64,000 nt of DNA, taken from NCBI RefSeq assembly GCF_000090795.2, contig NW_003546326.1, forward strand, positions 176,635 through 240,634, read 5' to 3'. Origin of the DNA: Amphimedon queenslandica (Eukaryota; Porifera; Demospongiae; Haplosclerida; Niphatidae). The notes beneath the pieces were generated by a model. That model made no database searches. It saw nothing but the letters and a program-made list of their open reading frames with translations, and had not been told where the DNA came from. This document shows, in pieces, positions 1 through 12,906 of the stretch. Each line of letters begins with the position of its first letter. The first letter of the stretch is position 1. A program made the translations under genes and the position numbers.

Positions 1-930
<930 letters not shown>

Positions 931-1563
931 TTTTCCTAGCAAACGTATGGAGATTTAAGGTAAGAGAATCAGAGAGACGAAGGAAGAGGATCAGGGCAGA
1001 GGAGATTATAGCAGAGTCAGTCCTTGCATAGCATTATGGCGCTCACGAGAAACCAATGACTTCAATCCAGTTCTGTCCAGTCGACTACCCCACCCATGCA
1101 CAATGATTAACTGTACATTCCAGTAGTTACCACATTCCACTAGTGACCACAAATAACAAATTATAGTCTATGAGTAATGACTGTTTGCACATTCTTTAGC
1201 TATTGAAAAGAAAATATTGCAACAGCAGATAAAGTTTGCAAATAAAATAAAGGTAGATCTTGATCTAGTTTTGTTCCTGCAGGATCTAGATTTATGCAGG
1301 TGGCTATGCTAGCAGCACATGCATACTGAGCATTGTACTATTGTATCATGGGTAGAAACCTCTTTCAGTGTTAAAAAGGGCATAATTTACAGCTTTAATG
1401 TGCTATGCCCATAATGTGAGCTGCTAATGTGTAGCAATGAATCATTGATGGTAACACCCACGTCTAATTTCATTATTCATAGCTTGCTATTTGAAAACTG
1501 GGCGGACCTGGATACCACCCAAACAGCAATTGTTGCGTATTGCAAGCAGAAGAACTAGACATT
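931..1563. promoter_or_regulatory. intergenic region between divergent start codons (tubulin and Ig/FN3 receptor)
   Basis: 633 bp separate the minus-strand alpha-tubulin ATG from the plus-strand receptor ATG. No coding exon or RNA gene is visible. The stretch must hold both promoters and 5' leaders, possibly shared. The promoter role is inferred from position only; no clear TATA box was recognised. Confidence 0.5.
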
Positions 1564-4500
1564 ATGTCTGCAATCAGACTGTTAGCAGTCTTCCTTTTGC
1601 TTGCATACAAGCTATTACCCTCAGCAGCAACCATAAGTGAGTTTTCAGACAACTTTACAATAAATTTTCTTTCTAGCTTTTACAGAGACTCCTCAAGATG
1701 TACTCATTGCTGTTGGAAGCACAGCAAGCTTTACATGTCAGTTTACTTCATCAAACTCTGCTTCTGTCCAATGGCAGAAAGATGGAGTCTCTCTTATCCC
1801 TTCATCTCGCATCAGTTTCAATTCAACAATTCTCAGTATTAGTCCTACAATCTCAGGAGATGCTGGGATGTACACTTGTGTGGTTACTGACCAAGTTTTG
1901 CAGGTTTCACACAACAGGAGTGCTAACCTAACCTTTGCATGTAAGAGCAAATCCAAATCTAATAAGAAAATGATAACTTGGTTATAACAGTATTTGTACA
2001 TTGTTTATAGTTTATGCATTTGCTTCATATTCATTTTACATTCCATGTAGATATATTGGACTCTTTTCTCATAAGTCCCGATTCCATGGATGCAATGGCT
2101 GGCTCAGCTGTATCACTCTTTTGTCTTCACAGTGGGAGCCTACCAGCTGCTCAGATGAGCTGGGTTAAAGACGGTGCCACCCTCTCAAGCAGTGGTTCCA
2201 TTACTATAACAACAGCTTTACTTCAGCACGCTACCCCTCCTCAAACAACCAGCTCAATCGGTATTAGTCCGGTTTCTGATGAAGACGCTGGACAGTATGA
2301 ATGTGTGGCTACTAATAGTTTATTACCTGGGTCACCAGTGCGTAGCAGTATGGCAACACTTACCGTTTCAGGTAATTAAATAATTCATTATTATTATTAT
2401 TATTATTATTATAGCCAACAAAACAATTATTATTATCATCATTTTCATTATTTTTTCTGTTTATATAGCTGAACTAGCATCACCTGTAATTACGAATGGT
2501 CCATCGTCATTGATTTTATTGTCTGCTGGGTCAACTGCAACATTGGAATGCTCAGCAACTGGCGAACCCATTCCAACTATCAGCTGGCAATTTGCTGGTG
2601 CAAACATTGATACCTCATTAAGCAAAGTAAGCTTTTATATGCTACAAATGATAATTATTTGTTATTTTTGCTTTAGATATCAGTCCTTAGCTCTGGCGGT
2701 AATTCCACTCTGACTATCACAAACTTTCAAAACAGTGATGTTGGAGATTATCGCTGTGTTGCATCAAACAGTCAAGGAACTAATGTCAGCAATAATGCAA
2801 CTGTGGAAATAGCTTGTAAGGGAGAGAAAAATGGTTATCTTTAAGTACGATTAATATTTCCTTTTTATATATAGATATTGAGCAATCATTCCAGAGTCCA
2901 CCTCAGGACACGTTTGGCTTGCTTGGTCAAGATGGTATTATTGATTGTGCTCCTCCTCATAGTGTCCCTCCTCCAATGATCACCTGGTTCCGGGACTCAG
3001 TACTTGTTTCAGGATCACAGTTCAGTGTTGCGGCTAATGGGAGTCTCGTAATATCCTCAGCCACGTTTAATGATGAAGGAGATTATGTGTGTGTTGCTAA
3101 TAATGAGCTGATTGGGATCACTAGGAGCAGCCCGTCAGCTCGATTCTCCGTTTATGGTTAGTAGGAGATAAATTTATTATTAAAAATAATGAATATGAGC
3201 TACGTATTGAAGTATTATTATTTTTATCTTTTTTTTGTGTGTAGTGTTTCCTACTATTGATACAGCATCAGAGGATTTGCAACCGTCTCAAGGTTCTAAT
3301 TTTACTCTCTTTTGCAATAGCAGCGGTACACCACAGCCTAACGTGACCTGGTACAGAGACAACTCTCTCATTTCTAATGACAACCCTTCCCATCTGAGAC
3401 TGTTTGAGTATTCACTGACTGTATTTAATGCTCAAGTGGTCGATGAAGGAGCATATAGATGCATTGTTAGCAATCCGGCAGGATCTGTTCAAGAAGATAT
3501 CAATATTGATGTCATTCGTAAGTAATAGTTTAATCTGTTGGATCAATACTATTTTATCCTTTTTATAGCATTTCCAGTGACATTGGTAGATCACACTAAT
3601 ATTGCAGTTACAGTCTCCTCTCCTGTCCTCATTCCTTGCTATATACAAGAAGATCCTTCCCTAAACATCACTTGGACTTTCAACGGTGCCCAGCTAACCC
3701 TCCCTTTCCCTGGATTCCAGCTCCTTTCCAATGGCAGTCTCCTTGTTCAAACAGTTGCTCATAGTCAGGAGGGTCTTTATTCTTGCACTGGGACTAACAC
3801 TTTGGGGGCTGCTATGGCTAGTGTAAGGCTCGAAGTACAAGGTAAAAAATAATATTAAAATTTAAGCATTATTGTTATTATTTATTTATATTTATAGTTG
3901 CCCCAACAGTTAGTGTATCAGAGAGTTCTCTGACACGTACACAAGGTCAAACTGTTCAACTTGTGTGTACTGTAACGGGTGATCCTACCCCGTCTGTCCA
4001 GTGGTATTATGATGGTGAAACTCAGGTCCCTAATGCTTTGACACCTAATGCTCAATTGAGCTCAAATGATACAGTTTTGAGGCTAAGTCCAGTGCTAAAG
4101 AAAGATGAAGGAGAGTATGTGTGTGTTGTTAGTAATAATCAGGGTAGTGTGAATGCCAGCATATCATTGATAGTAGAAGGTTAGTGGATTAACATACTGT
4201 ATGTACTTATATGTTGTTATTTATAAATTTCTCATTGCAGTTGCTCCTAGTATATCAGCTACTCCCATCAGTCAGACAGTTCTTGAAGGAGATATGAGAA
4301 CAGTAGAGTTCTCTTGTACTGCTCCAGGTGATCCTCAGCCAACCATAACGTGGTTCACTTCTAACATGGTCGACGTGTTATTGCTTGGAAATGATAGACT
4401 AGAGGTAGGAGGGGTAGCCTGATAAGTGCTCTAATAGCATATTGTGTTCTTAGGTTTTGACTGATTCCACTTTAAGGATAACCAATGCAACAGTTGAGGA

Positions 4501-7500
4501 TAATGGTCAGTATGTATGCCAGGGTACTAATTCAGCCGGAACTGCTTCAGCAACAGTGACACTCAATGTATACGGTAAATGGCTACCTATAAAGCAATAA
4601 AGTATTATTATATTTGCTAGATGTTCCAAGTGTGTCTCTGTTGCCATACCTGAATGCAACTCAAGGCTCACACGTAACTCTTGATTGTGATGTGACTGGA
4701 TATCCAGATCCGGTTGTCACGTGGTATAAAGATGGCTCCGTTACAGTGACGAATGACCAACTTACAATTCAAAATAATAGTGTCATCATCAATAGTGCAC
4801 TCTCTACTGATAGTGGAGCATACACATGTAGTGCTAGTAACATAGCTGGTAATAGATCAGCTACTGTTGAGCTCACTGTGTTAGGTAAGAGAAGAAGTGA
4901 AGGAGAGAAATACTCTTATTATTATCTCTTGTCTATAGTTCTTCCACTTATTATTGTCCCTGATCCAATCGTATCTGCTAACATTGGTTCCAATGCCCAG
5001 CTAGTCTGTAATGCAATGGGAGATCCTACTCCATCCCTTACTTGGTATTACGGTTCCGTTCCCATACCTAACCCCAGCTTCCCTCGCTATTCAGTTGATT
5101 CGAATGATACACTGATCATATCCAATGTGATTCTTAGCGACGAGGGATCAATGTTTGTATGCCAGGCATCAAATGATGCTGGAATTGAATCAGCAACTGT
5201 CTCCCTCACAGTTAACAGTAAGAAAATACCATTAATATAATATACACCTGTATATGCTATGATTCTTTCTTTTTAGTTGCTCCAAATATTACTGCATTGT
5301 ATCCTTCACTGACGGTAGTCCAGGGTAATGGTGCTGTTCTCTATTGCACTGTTACTGCAGGAAAACCTTTTCCTCTCATTACATGGTATAGCAACGATAC
5401 AGCCATAGCTCGGGATCGGGCCGGTAAGCAAAGAAATAATTTTTTTTGTAATTTTTTGTAAAGTGGTTAATGTATGGGGTTTTCCACACATAAGTGAGCT
5501 AAGCAGCTTGCTTCATGAGCTGAAAAGTACTACAATATGTAGTATGTGCATTTGAAGCAAACTTAAAAATTCGTAAAAAATCCAAACTTGATCGGAATCA
5601 GCTCAAACTTTCTACACAACATAAGTGCATGTATATGTATCAGAAAAAATTATAAAAATGAAGAATTCTCTCCTAGTCATTTTTGGCAAAATTTGGCCAG
5701 CGACCCTGTACTATAGTACAGGGACTTTAGCCCAATTTTTTAGCAATTTGAAAAATCTATAAAAAATCAAACTTGATCAGAATCTGCTCAAACTTGATAC
5801 GAAACATAAGTACATGTATATGCATCAGAAAGAAATATTAAAATGAAGAATTCTTTCTATTTCATTCTTGGTCAGTTTTATGTGCATTTTTTATTTTTGC
5901 AGGATTTCAGTATATATCTAATGGGCAGACTCTTGTCATTGGTAACGTTATGAAGTCGCATGAAGACGTTTACACATGCAGAGCAGTTAATGTAGCTGGA
6001 ATCAGTGAAGACTATGTCGACCTCACTGTGCATGGTATAAAATAAGAAGTAGATACATTTTTAGTTATTTTTCTCTTTCAGTTCCCCCTAGTTTCTCTCC
6101 TCCTCTTCCAGACAGCACTGGGATTGAAGGCGATGTACATGTACTTGAGTGTCAAGTGGAGGGTGACCCAACTCCAGTTGTACAATGGTCCCAAGGAGGA
6201 CTTGTGTTTCCTAGCGGAAGCAGCCTAACATTCTCTTCCCTCTCTCGTACCAATGCAGGGACTTATACATGCACTGCTACCAATATAGCTGGATCAGCAT
6301 CACAGGATGTAATACTGACTGTTTACTGTAAGATATTATTATTAATTTATTATTATTATTATTATTTTGTTGGTTGTAGATTTGCCTTCCATAACTGCTT
6401 CTCCATCTTCCATATCTGTCCCAATATCAACTAGCGGCTCCTTCAACTGTACAGCAACTGGTAATCCTCAGCCAACATATCACTGGCTATATAATGGACA
6501 GATAATACCTGGAGCAGAAGTAGGACAATTATTTATAATTATTTTATTTATTTTTAAAATTTATTTCTGATAGACCTCTTCCTATACAATACCATCGGTC
6601 TCAGCCACAGATGGTGGTGTATATTCTTGTGTTGCTACTAATATTGTTGGATCTGTCACAAGCAATGCTACACTAACCGTCCTACGTAAGTCTTATAAAC
6701 CTGTTGTCCTAACCTGTCAGACTGGTTTTCCTCTCTCTAGTTCCCCCGTCCTCTCCCAGTGTAACACAAGTAGTAGCAACCGGCTCTCATTCTCTCTCCG
6801 TTACCTGGACAAGCCCATCTAGTGATGGCGGTACACCAGTTACCTCCTACATTATCGAATATCGTCCAAGTACCTCTAACGATAGCTACGGTTCCACTAG
6901 TGTCTCAGCTAATATACTGTCATATGGACTCACTGGCCTTCTCTCATATACAGAATATGATGTGAGACTAAGAGCTGTTAATATTGCTGGCACCAGCCCT
7001 CCGAGTGATGTGTATAGTCCAGCTGTGAGGACCCACCCTGGCTCCCCTCTACCACCAAACAATCTCACATTTACGTTCACTCCTCCTTCCTCTGTCACAG
7101 TCAGTTGGGACCCTCCATTGCAGTTTAATGGACAGTTTGGAGTCTATGAGATATTAGTCACTAATTGGGATGATCCTACATTACAAACTGATAGAGTCTT
7201 ATTTGTGACAATGTCAACAGTGACTGGTAAGAGACAGATAATGACAATAGAAAGTGTGTGTCTGACTGCTTCATTAAAATTACATTGTTAAAGCTTACTG
7301 TAGTACAAAGGTTATACAAGCAGGGCTGGTGTCTCTGATAATGTACAAGTATTGTTTGTACAAGTCAGAGGCGTATTTAGGGGGGGGGGCTGAGGGGGCT
7401 TGAGCACCCCCCTCAGGGCTGGGCTCAGAAAAAATTACTGAAGTCCTGGACTCTTGCATCACTACCAAGCCTATTAACAAAGTTATCTAGCCCCCTGATC

Positions 7501-10500
7501 ATGATTTCAGCAGTTTCCAGTGCTTTTAAGCCCACCATCCACTATTCAACTTTGTTGAAAGCAACTTTGTGGTTACTTTGATGTGCTGTCAACTCTGTTG
7601 CCTGAAATAGAACTGAATTCTATTTCAGGCAACAGAGTTGCCATAAGATCAAAGTAACCACAAAGTTGCTTTCAACAAAGTTGAATAGTGGATGGTGGGC
7701 TTAAGGAGCAATCAGAAGTACCAGTATAATAGCAGTATGCTTGAAAAGATCTTGGCCCCACCCGTAATTGACGAAAATGCAGGAAAAGGCTGTTTTACCG
7801 CCTTAAAAGTGGGTGTGGCCAAAATCACGGCGCGCTTCGCGCGCCCTCAGCACCCCCCTTCCCCAATTCCTAGATATGCCCCTGCAAGTTATGATTTAAT
7901 TTGGTCATAATGACCTTGCAAGTTCATCATTTTTAAATAATGTTTTTTGAGAGATCATGGACCATAGTACATGTACATAGTGGACAAAATTTGCTGTAAA
8001 ACATATTTGAAAGTTTTTATGCTATATAAAAGTTTGAGCTGATTCTATTGTGTACAATGTCATTATTATTTATTTCCTTTAGGTTTATTGTCTGACGCTA
8101 CCTATCGTGTTCAAGTCAGAGCTGGTACAATAGGTATCAATGGTGAGGTACTCTGGGGCCCGTACATTGAGCTATGGATACTCAACGGTGATGAGGTATC
8201 ACCACCATCAATGAGTACCACCATTGCTCCCATGACAACAACCTCTTTGGTTGCTACAACAACTTCAGTTGCTATGACAACTTCTTCAGTTGCTATGACA
8301 ACCTCTTCAGTTGCTATGACAACCTCTTCAGTTGCCATGACTATGTTGTCAGTTGCTCCAGCAACGTCTTCTCTTGCCACGGCAACTACCATCATGTCTT
8401 CAGCAACGACTTCAGCTTCTATGTCCAGCAGTGTTTCCTCATCACTGGTCAGTGTATCAACCAGTGTGATTATGACTAGTTCTGGTAGCACTTCACTAGC
8501 AAGCACACCTACCAGTACTAGTGCTGCTTTGTCTCCTTCGTCTTCTGTTGGTTCTTCTCTCTCTCAGTCAGTTGGTTCTTCCTCTCAGCTCTCAGCTCCT
8601 GCTACTAGTGCTACTACACTCGTTGTAGCCACTTCTATCACTCCCTCTACGACACTCGCTCTCACTCCATCTTCATCTCTTGCTACAAATACTCCTTCAT
8701 CATCTATAGCTCCCTCTCCCTCCATCTCTCCTTCTCCTCTCCCTGATCCTCCTTCAGCTGCTCCAACAGATCTCCAACTAAGCTCTGAGGTTGGTACTAT
8801 CCTAGCCCAGTGGTCCCTGCCAATAATGGCTGGAGAATTTGATGGTTTCCATGTATACATCTCTCCCCCTCCTCCTCTCTCTGCTAACATCACCCTACCC
8901 ATTACGCTTGAGTCATTCAGTCTTCAGACAAGCATTAGTGGTCTTGCTAATGAAGTTGAGTACAATATCAGTGTGGCATTGTTTAATGAAGGAGGAGACG
9001 GGCCTTTGGTCACTAATTCTATTCAAACTCCACCAGGACGTAAGTTTGTATTGCAACTATTAAATACAACTTATTAAATTTGTTTTTATTTTTCACAGTG
9101 TTATTATTATTCTTCTACTTTTCTTTTCCTTGCAGCTCCAAGTCCTCCATTAGGGGTTTCAGCTCAGGCCTCAGTTTTGTCCCGAGAGATACAAGTCAAT
9201 TGGTTACCTCCTGAGAACATTGGTGGAACACTGTTCACTTACTTTGTAGTCCTCACAAACACAAGTAAGAATGAACTATAGGACTATTATTATTTAATCA
9301 TTTCTTCCTACAGTTGATGGGACCATATTCTCACAGACCATATCAGTCCCTGCTCCTGCACAGAATTTTCCTTTTTCGACCATCTTCACTCAAATACCCG
9401 ATGGATTGTATGAGGTAACAGTTTCGGCTGAGAATGAGAATGGAATAGGATTACCCTCCGATATCATCACTGTGTCATTATTTGAAAGTAAGTGGATCAT
9501 TGAAGCTCATTTGGAGTGAAAAATATTATTATTTTTTTTATTATCACATGCAATATAGTGTATCTTGTTGTATTAGGAAGTTTTGATGAATCTGTTTTGT
9601 TTTTCCGTAGATCCTCCAGAGATGACATCCTCATCTGTCGTTGCTACTAGTTTATCAATGGGCATGCCTCTCATATCAAGCACTCTCATTGAAATCAGTT
9701 CAGTGATCAGTAGTGCTGTTCCCTCCAGTACTGTAGCCTCTTCATCATCAGTTGCTGTTACAAGCTCGTCAGTAGTAACCAGCAGTAGTGCTGCTATGAC
9801 TAGTTCATCTGTTGCCTCTTCTCCTACTCCTTCGGTTACTCTACCCGATCCACCTGTAGTGTCTCCTTCAGGTCTGAATCTACTTGTTCCTTCTTTTGGT
9901 CAAATCATTGCCAGTTGGCAGGTACACACAAGTTAATGACATAAAAGAAGTGTTTTTTATTTATTCTATTTTATAGATACCACAAGGAGACTATGATGGA
10001 TTTCATGTGTACATATCACCTCCAGTCTCTGGCCTGTCTCTCCCTATTGCCCTCTCTCCTGATGCCACTGTTCATATATTCAATGGACTAGAGAATGGTC
10101 TGACATACACTGTTAACATAGCAGCGTACAATGAAGGAGGGGATGGTCCATTGGTAAGTGAATCGATTCAAACCCTAGGAGGAGGTAAGTATAAATGTTT
10201 CTCTATGATATGCATTGAGTTTTTGTTAGTTCCCGGGTCCCCTACCAATATTCAAGTGATTGGGAACCCTCAGGCTGGCTATATTCAGGTCTCGTGGAGC
10301 CCACCAACTAATCCAGCAGGAACTCTCTCAGAGTATAGAGTGTATGCACAAAATACAGGTATGCTGTTAAAATGATGTTAATTATTATCTCTTTATGTGT
10401 TGTTTTCTAGCAGACAATTCTCCGCCAGTCACTGAGGTTGTTACTGTGTCTCCTAGTAGTCAAAATGCTGATTTCAATGTGCTGCTATTCGTCTCTCCAC

Positions 10501-12906
10501 ACGAATATACAATAACAATTGAGGCAGTCAATCAGTATGGTACAGGAGATCTCTCTGCTCCTATTAATGTCTCACTCATCATTAGCACCAGCATGAGTAA
10601 GGATAACACAGTCATGCATTAGATGAATCATTTATTTTATTTTTGATCATTGCTATAGGTTTTTCAAGTACATCAACTGCAGTTGCTACTTCTTCTTTCA
10701 TTGTCACCAGTTCTGTTAGCCTTACAAGCTCATTCATAATGAGTTCATCTATAGTAATGCTGTCTTCTTCATTAGCTGCTCTATCTTCATCTTCGCTCTC
10801 CTCTCCTTCACCATCAAGCATTGCTCCTACAGTTATTGGTAGTACTGAAGCAGAGCCCTCAATCTCACCTAGCATAATAGTAGGGACAGCAGCTCCTAGT
10901 CCTAATGTAGCAGCTATTGTGATCCCAGTGATCCTGGTCATATTGATATTAATATTAGTCATAGTAGGAGTAATGGTACTGCTGTATTGCTATAGGAATC
11001 CAAGAAGGAGAAAAATGATATTTAAAAGTGAGTGATGGGAAAAGCAAAATTATGTCATCAAACGTATAAAATTATCAAATATTTTCTTTTTGTTTGTAGT
11101 GTCTCCATCTACAGCTGAAATGAGCTATGAATTAATGTAAGTAAAGCAAGACAATTCAATATCTTGGAGAGAAATAATTTTATATTGTGATTATTTTTTT
11201 TCTTTGCAGGCCTGCTCCCTTGCCAGAGAAAGGCTCCCCACGTCAGTACACAGTGACTTCTATTGACAAGAAATCTCCACCTCCTCCTAAACCTGAACCT
11301 TATTCAAAATCTTCCTCACCTTCCCCCCCTCCTCTCTCTGAGGATCAAACAGAGCGAGAGGCGCTGGAGGAATCATCTTCCTCTGACGAAGAAGAAAGAA
11401 AGATGAGACTAAAGAAACAAGAGCTTGAAAAAGAGAAACAAGAGCAACCTCCAGTTGTACTTCGTAAACAACAACAACAACAACCAGGAGCACAGAAACA
11501 ACAACCTGGACCACAACAAGGAGGAGGAGCACAACAACCAAGACAACAACAACAACCAAGACAACAGCAACAACCAGGACCACAACAACCAAGACAACAG
11601 CAACAACCAGGACCACAACAACCAAGACAACAACAACAACCAGGACCTCAACAACAACAACCAGGACCACAACAACCAAGACAACAAGGAGGAGGACCAC
11701 AACAACCAAGACAACAACAACCAGGAGCACAGCAGCAACCACGTCAGCCTCCACTAACAAAGAAAGAACAAGAAGCTCTACGGAAGCAACAAGAGAAGAG
11801 ACAGAAAGAGCTAAAGAAGAAACAAGAAAAGAGACAAAAAGAATTAAAGAAGCAACAGGAGCAAAGAAGAAAGGAACTAATAAAGAGACAAGAGCAACAA
11901 AAGAAGCAGAGACAAATAATGATGCAGCAGAAATACAAACAACAAATGCAACAACAACAAATGAGACAACAACAACAAATGAGACAACAAGGAAGACCAC
12001 AACAACAGGGAAGACCGCAACAACAAGGACAACAAGCAAGACCCCAGCAACAAGGAAGACCACAGCAGCAAGGACAACAAGGAAGACCACAGCAGCAAGG
12101 ACAACAAGGAAGACCACAGCAGCAACAACAGCCAGTTCGTTATGCACAAATGCCTAAAGTAATCCCAGAAGGTGAACAGGAGCAGCCAGTAATACAGATA
12201 CAACCGCAAATAAAGAAAGATGAAGATGAGAAAGAAGTAGAGAAGCAAGAAAAGGAGACTGAAGAGACAAAAGAAGAGGGAGACAGGACCTCATCTCTAC
12301 TGGGAGAGTACTCAATGCTTGACCAGCAATTCATGGACGTTGAGCCTGTACAGATTCCAATGGACACTCCACTAATACCACCCAGCTCAAAGGCACCCAG
12401 TGAAACTAGTGAAGACACCATTCGCAGACCCTCCTATGATCCTGGAGAATACTCTTATGCTGAATTAGACTCAATCAGAGCAAAGAAAGCTGCAGCAAGA
12501 GAAGCTCAACTTAGAAAAGAACAAGCAGGAGGAAGAGGAGGAGGAGCAGTAGGAGGAGGAATGGCTATGAGAGGTAGAGGGGGACCCGTAATGAGAGGAA
12601 GAGGAGGACCAGTGATGAGGGGAAGGGGAGGAGTCGTAATGAGAGGAAGAGGAGGAGTCGTAATGAGAGGAGGAGCTCCAATGAGAAGACAAGTAATGAT
12701 GACACATGCACCTGTATACATTGAATTTAAATAAATTAATTTTTAATAATTAGGAACCAGAAAAGAGGCGGAGTTTTCTCTCTCGCCTGACAAGCAGTGA
12801 ACCAAAACAGGAGAAGCGGCTATCACGATCAAGTCAACTAAGTGGACGAGGTCGGGTTTATGGTGGCACCATGGGTATGATGAAGAGTTCTGATGACATT
12901 TATTAG
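1564..12906 (+). CDS. large transmembrane receptor: 13 Ig + 6 FN3 domains, Ser/Thr-rich linkers, low-complexity cytoplasmic tail
   Basis: Thirty exons join in frame to about 2770 residues. The chosen ATG at 1564 gives a signal peptide (MSAIRLLAVFLLLAYKLLPS); the frame-matched ATG at 1540 would place charged residues ahead of it. Order: signal peptide, 13 Ig domains each with the Cys / Trp / DxGxYxC pattern, 6 fibronectin type III domains interleaved with mucin-like Ser/Thr stretches, one membrane helix at about 10904-10999, then a long cytoplasmic tail rich in Gln/Pro, Lys/Glu and RGG. The ectodomain resembles hemicentin, DSCAM and neogenin-type adhesion molecules, but the tail matches none I know. 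Role inferred: cell adhesion or recognition at the plasma membrane. No orthologue name is justified. Confidence 0.9.
1677..6685 (+). other. Ig-domain array of the receptor (Ig1-Ig13)
   Basis: Exons: 1677-1940, 2051-2371, 2469-2626, 2677-2815, 2875-3156, 3245-3517, 3569-3841, 3898-4179, 4241-4404, 4454-4574, 4621-4884, 4939-5217, 5277-5423, 5903-6034, 6082-6327, 6380-6519 and 6574-6685. Nine Ig domains are encoded by one exon each and four (Ig3, Ig8, Ig11, Ig13) by two. Every boundary between domains is phase 1, which permits in-frame gain or loss of whole domains. Split domains are interrupted in phase 0, except Ig11, which is interrupted in phase 1 by a 479-bp intron carrying the palindromic repeat. 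Confidence 0.88.
5430..5890 (-). repeat. 186-bp palindrome-repeat family, intronic copy
   Basis: The intron 5424-5902 that splits Ig11 is filled with about two units of a recurring AT-rich repeat in reverse orientation. The perfect palindrome CCCTGTACTATAGTACAGGG is at 5704-5723. The same conserved words flank it as at the other loci (a gaattct-type core, 'tcaaactt', 'acatgtata'). Confidence 0.85.
7366..7884. mobile_element. non-autonomous hAT-like element (MITE) in an intron of the receptor
   Basis: The left end reads CAGAGGCGTATTTAGG and the reverse complement of the right end reads CAGGGGCATATCTAGG, giving imperfect terminal inverted repeats of the hAT style. The direct repeat caagt flanks both sides (7361-7365 and 7885-7889). 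hAT elements normally make 8-bp duplications, so the 5-bp repeat is either degraded or fortuitous. No transposase reading frame is present. The element lies within intron 7227-8082 and explains most of that intron's unusual length. Confidence 0.7.
7526..7704. repeat. 179-bp near-perfect fold-back nested in the hAT-like element
   Basis: The left arm starts TTAAGCCCACCATCC at 7526 and the right arm ends GGATGGTGGGCTTAA at 7704. Pairing continues inward through long matching blocks (for example CTCTGTTGCCTGAAATAGAA against its complement around 7601-7650) with only short mismatched patches. Transcribed as part of the receptor pre-mRNA, it would form a long RNA hairpin. Confidence 0.88.
10659..11027 (+). 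other. membrane-proximal stalk and single transmembrane helix
   Basis: One exon encodes a Ser/Thr-rich juxtamembrane stalk followed by a hydrophobic helix (VAAIVIPVILVILILILVIV and onward) and a basic stop-transfer sequence (YCYRNPRRRKM). This fixes the topology as type I: Ig/FN3 region outside, Gln-rich region inside. Confidence 0.88.
11100..12906 (+). other. cytoplasmic tail: tyrosine motifs, Gln/Pro repeats, coiled coil, RGG repeats
   Basis: Exons 11100-11136, 11210-12713 and 12754-12906. The tail of about 560 residues holds YELM, YSML and YAEL (YxxPhi-type motifs), a Pro-rich/acidic start, a Gln/Pro/Arg repeat tract (about 11464-11750), a Lys/Glu/Gln segment likely to be coiled coil (about 11757-11990), RPQQQG-type repeats (about 11990-12130), an acidic region, then four 24-bp units coding MRGRGG[PV]V (12567-12662). 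A 40-bp intron (12714-12753) joins THAP to EPEKRRSFLSRL and ends at DDIY plus TAG at 12904-12906. If that intron is kept, translation instead ends at 12734 with VYIEFK. Confidence 0.78.

Larger units (their letters stand above)
6741..10596 (+). other. FN3 domains and Ser/Thr-rich linkers of the receptor
   Basis: Exons: 6741-7226, 8083-9039, 9136-9264, 9314-9487, 9611-9921, 9977-10184, 10230-10358 and 10411-10596. FN3-1 and FN3-2 lie in the first exon, with FN3-2 finishing at the start of the second. A long Ser/Thr/Val-rich stretch (about 8210-8740) follows, with tandem copies of a TTSSVAM-type motif. FN3-3 ends that exon, FN3-4 spans the next two, a second Ser/Thr-rich stretch opens 9611-9921, then FN3-5 and FN3-6 follow. 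The Ser/Thr linkers look like O-glycosylated stalks (inference from composition). Confidence 0.85.

Noticed and set aside
1540-1842. Upstream Met at 1540 as start of the receptor, and read-through of exon 1
   Set aside because: The Met at 1564 gives a proper signal peptide; read-through loses the Ig1 frame, while splicing 1636 to 1677 restores it.
5704-5723. Repeated palindrome as a CRISPR-like array
   Set aside because: The genome is a spliced animal genome; spacing units are themselves repeated, not unique spacers.
7526-7704. Possible microRNA or structured RNA gene from the fold-back
   Set aside because: The arms are far longer than a microRNA precursor and lie inside an element with transposon-type ends, so a nested repeat explains it better.
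8111-8506. Minus-strand open frame within the Ser/Thr-rich exon
   Set aside because: Shadow of the plus-strand Ser/Thr repeats, which splice in frame to FN3 domains on both sides.
11287-12147. Long open frame on the minus strand (Val/Leu-rich) opposite the receptor tail exon
   Set aside because: It is the antisense of Gln/Pro repeats; composition is only Val/Leu/Phe runs and the plus-strand frame joins correctly to the membrane exon.
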